64,000 bases of DNA from the IMG/VR virus record IMGVR_UViG_3300009160_000035, positions 1 to 64,000 of that record. One strand, given 5' to 3'. The position numbers were made by a program, and so were the translations under genes. How positions within the stretch are numbered: the first letter of the stretch is position 1; every line of letters starts with the position of its first letter. Shown in pieces: positions 63,943 to 64,000 of the stretch. The notes beneath the pieces are model-generated. The model ran no database searches and was not told the DNA's origin. It saw only the letters and a list, made by a program, of their open reading frames with translations. Origin of the DNA: a virus.

Positions 63943-63996
63943 TTATAGGTTCGATTCCCATATGATTGAATTACCACCGTCCTAAAGGAGGACAAG

Positions 63997-64000
63997 ATGT
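63997..64000 (+). CDS. Start of next gene (partial, 1 codon visible)
   Basis: ATG at 63997 behind a strong Shine-Dalgarno (AAAGGAGG, 63984-63991). A 7-codon leader frame (MIELPPS, 63962-63985) ends with TAA overlapping the Shine-Dalgarno. The product lies outside the window. Confidence 0.55.

Noticed and set aside
63890-63975. Possible tRNA ending near 63975 because of a GGTTCGATTCC T-loop and a following CCA
   Set aside because: I could not find an acceptor 5' strand, D-arm or 7-nt anticodon arm in register. The sequence folds instead as a CTATGTA/TACATAG hairpin.
1-64000. Stop-codon reassignment (TAG or TGA read as sense), as in some large phages
   Set aside because: TAG ends the portal, ssb and the 56-aa gene, TGA ends the phosphatase gene, and TAA ends many. 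None occurs in frame inside a clear domain.
1-64000. CRISPR array, transposase, integrase or rRNA
   Set aside because: No regularly spaced identical repeats with unique spacers, no transposase or recombinase motif, and no rRNA-like sequence were seen on either strand.

Overview
The window looks like part of a jumbo tailed phage (myovirus-type) genome. It has a contractile-tail sheath, tail tube, HK97-type capsid, prohead protease, portal and terminase, many very long genes packed almost without gaps, and no bacterial housekeeping genes. TAA, TAG and TGA all act as stops, so the standard bacterial code applies. The host cannot be named from the sequence.

Left block, 1-47157, all on the minus strand and visibly AT-richer. 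Read in the direction of transcription (right to left), it starts with a Cys-cluster protein (possible small terminase) and a 1318-aa protein carrying a DnaQ/DEDD-like motif plus a complete staphylococcal-nuclease domain. Then come a Pro/Ala-rich protein, two tandem paralogues with a His-Gly...Cys motif, the large terminase, two unknown proteins, and the portal. A MuF-like protein follows; it has no start codon of its own and joins the portal through a run of ten A. Next are a composite prohead protease/scaffold protein, a Dps-like protein, a second head protein, the major capsid protein, connector and neck proteins, a 1024-aa sheath, three tube-like paralogues, two putative tail-assembly chaperones, and two giant proteins (tape-measure candidate and a partial gene running off the left edge). 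Rho-independent terminators follow the capsid and tube genes.

A 395-bp AT-rich divergent control region (47158-47552) holds an inverted repeat, a duplicated element and a hairpin.

Right block, 47553-61963, all on the plus strand, GC-richer and mostly of unknown function. It encodes a membrane coiled-coil protein, a Cys-containing protein, two membrane-attached trypsin-fold serine proteases with complete His-Asp-Ser triads, a tiny membrane protein, a calcineurin-like phosphatase read through into a histone-H1-like Lys/Ala tail, a protein sharing a module with the first gene, and a 1452-1467-aa protein ending in a YspA/DUF1273-type SLOG domain. Most of these genes have two in-frame AUGs: one at or over the previous stop, and a second behind a good Shine-Dalgarno. 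Beyond a terminator lie an SSB gene flanked by repeated GC-rich hairpins and a small gene. The last 600 bases form a repetitive RNA region with three hairpin families that show compensatory changes.

The left block is a virion-assembly operon. The right block looks like a host-interaction or membrane/proteolysis module. Its linked proteases and membrane proteins, together with the terminal RNA array, are the best candidates for undescribed biology.
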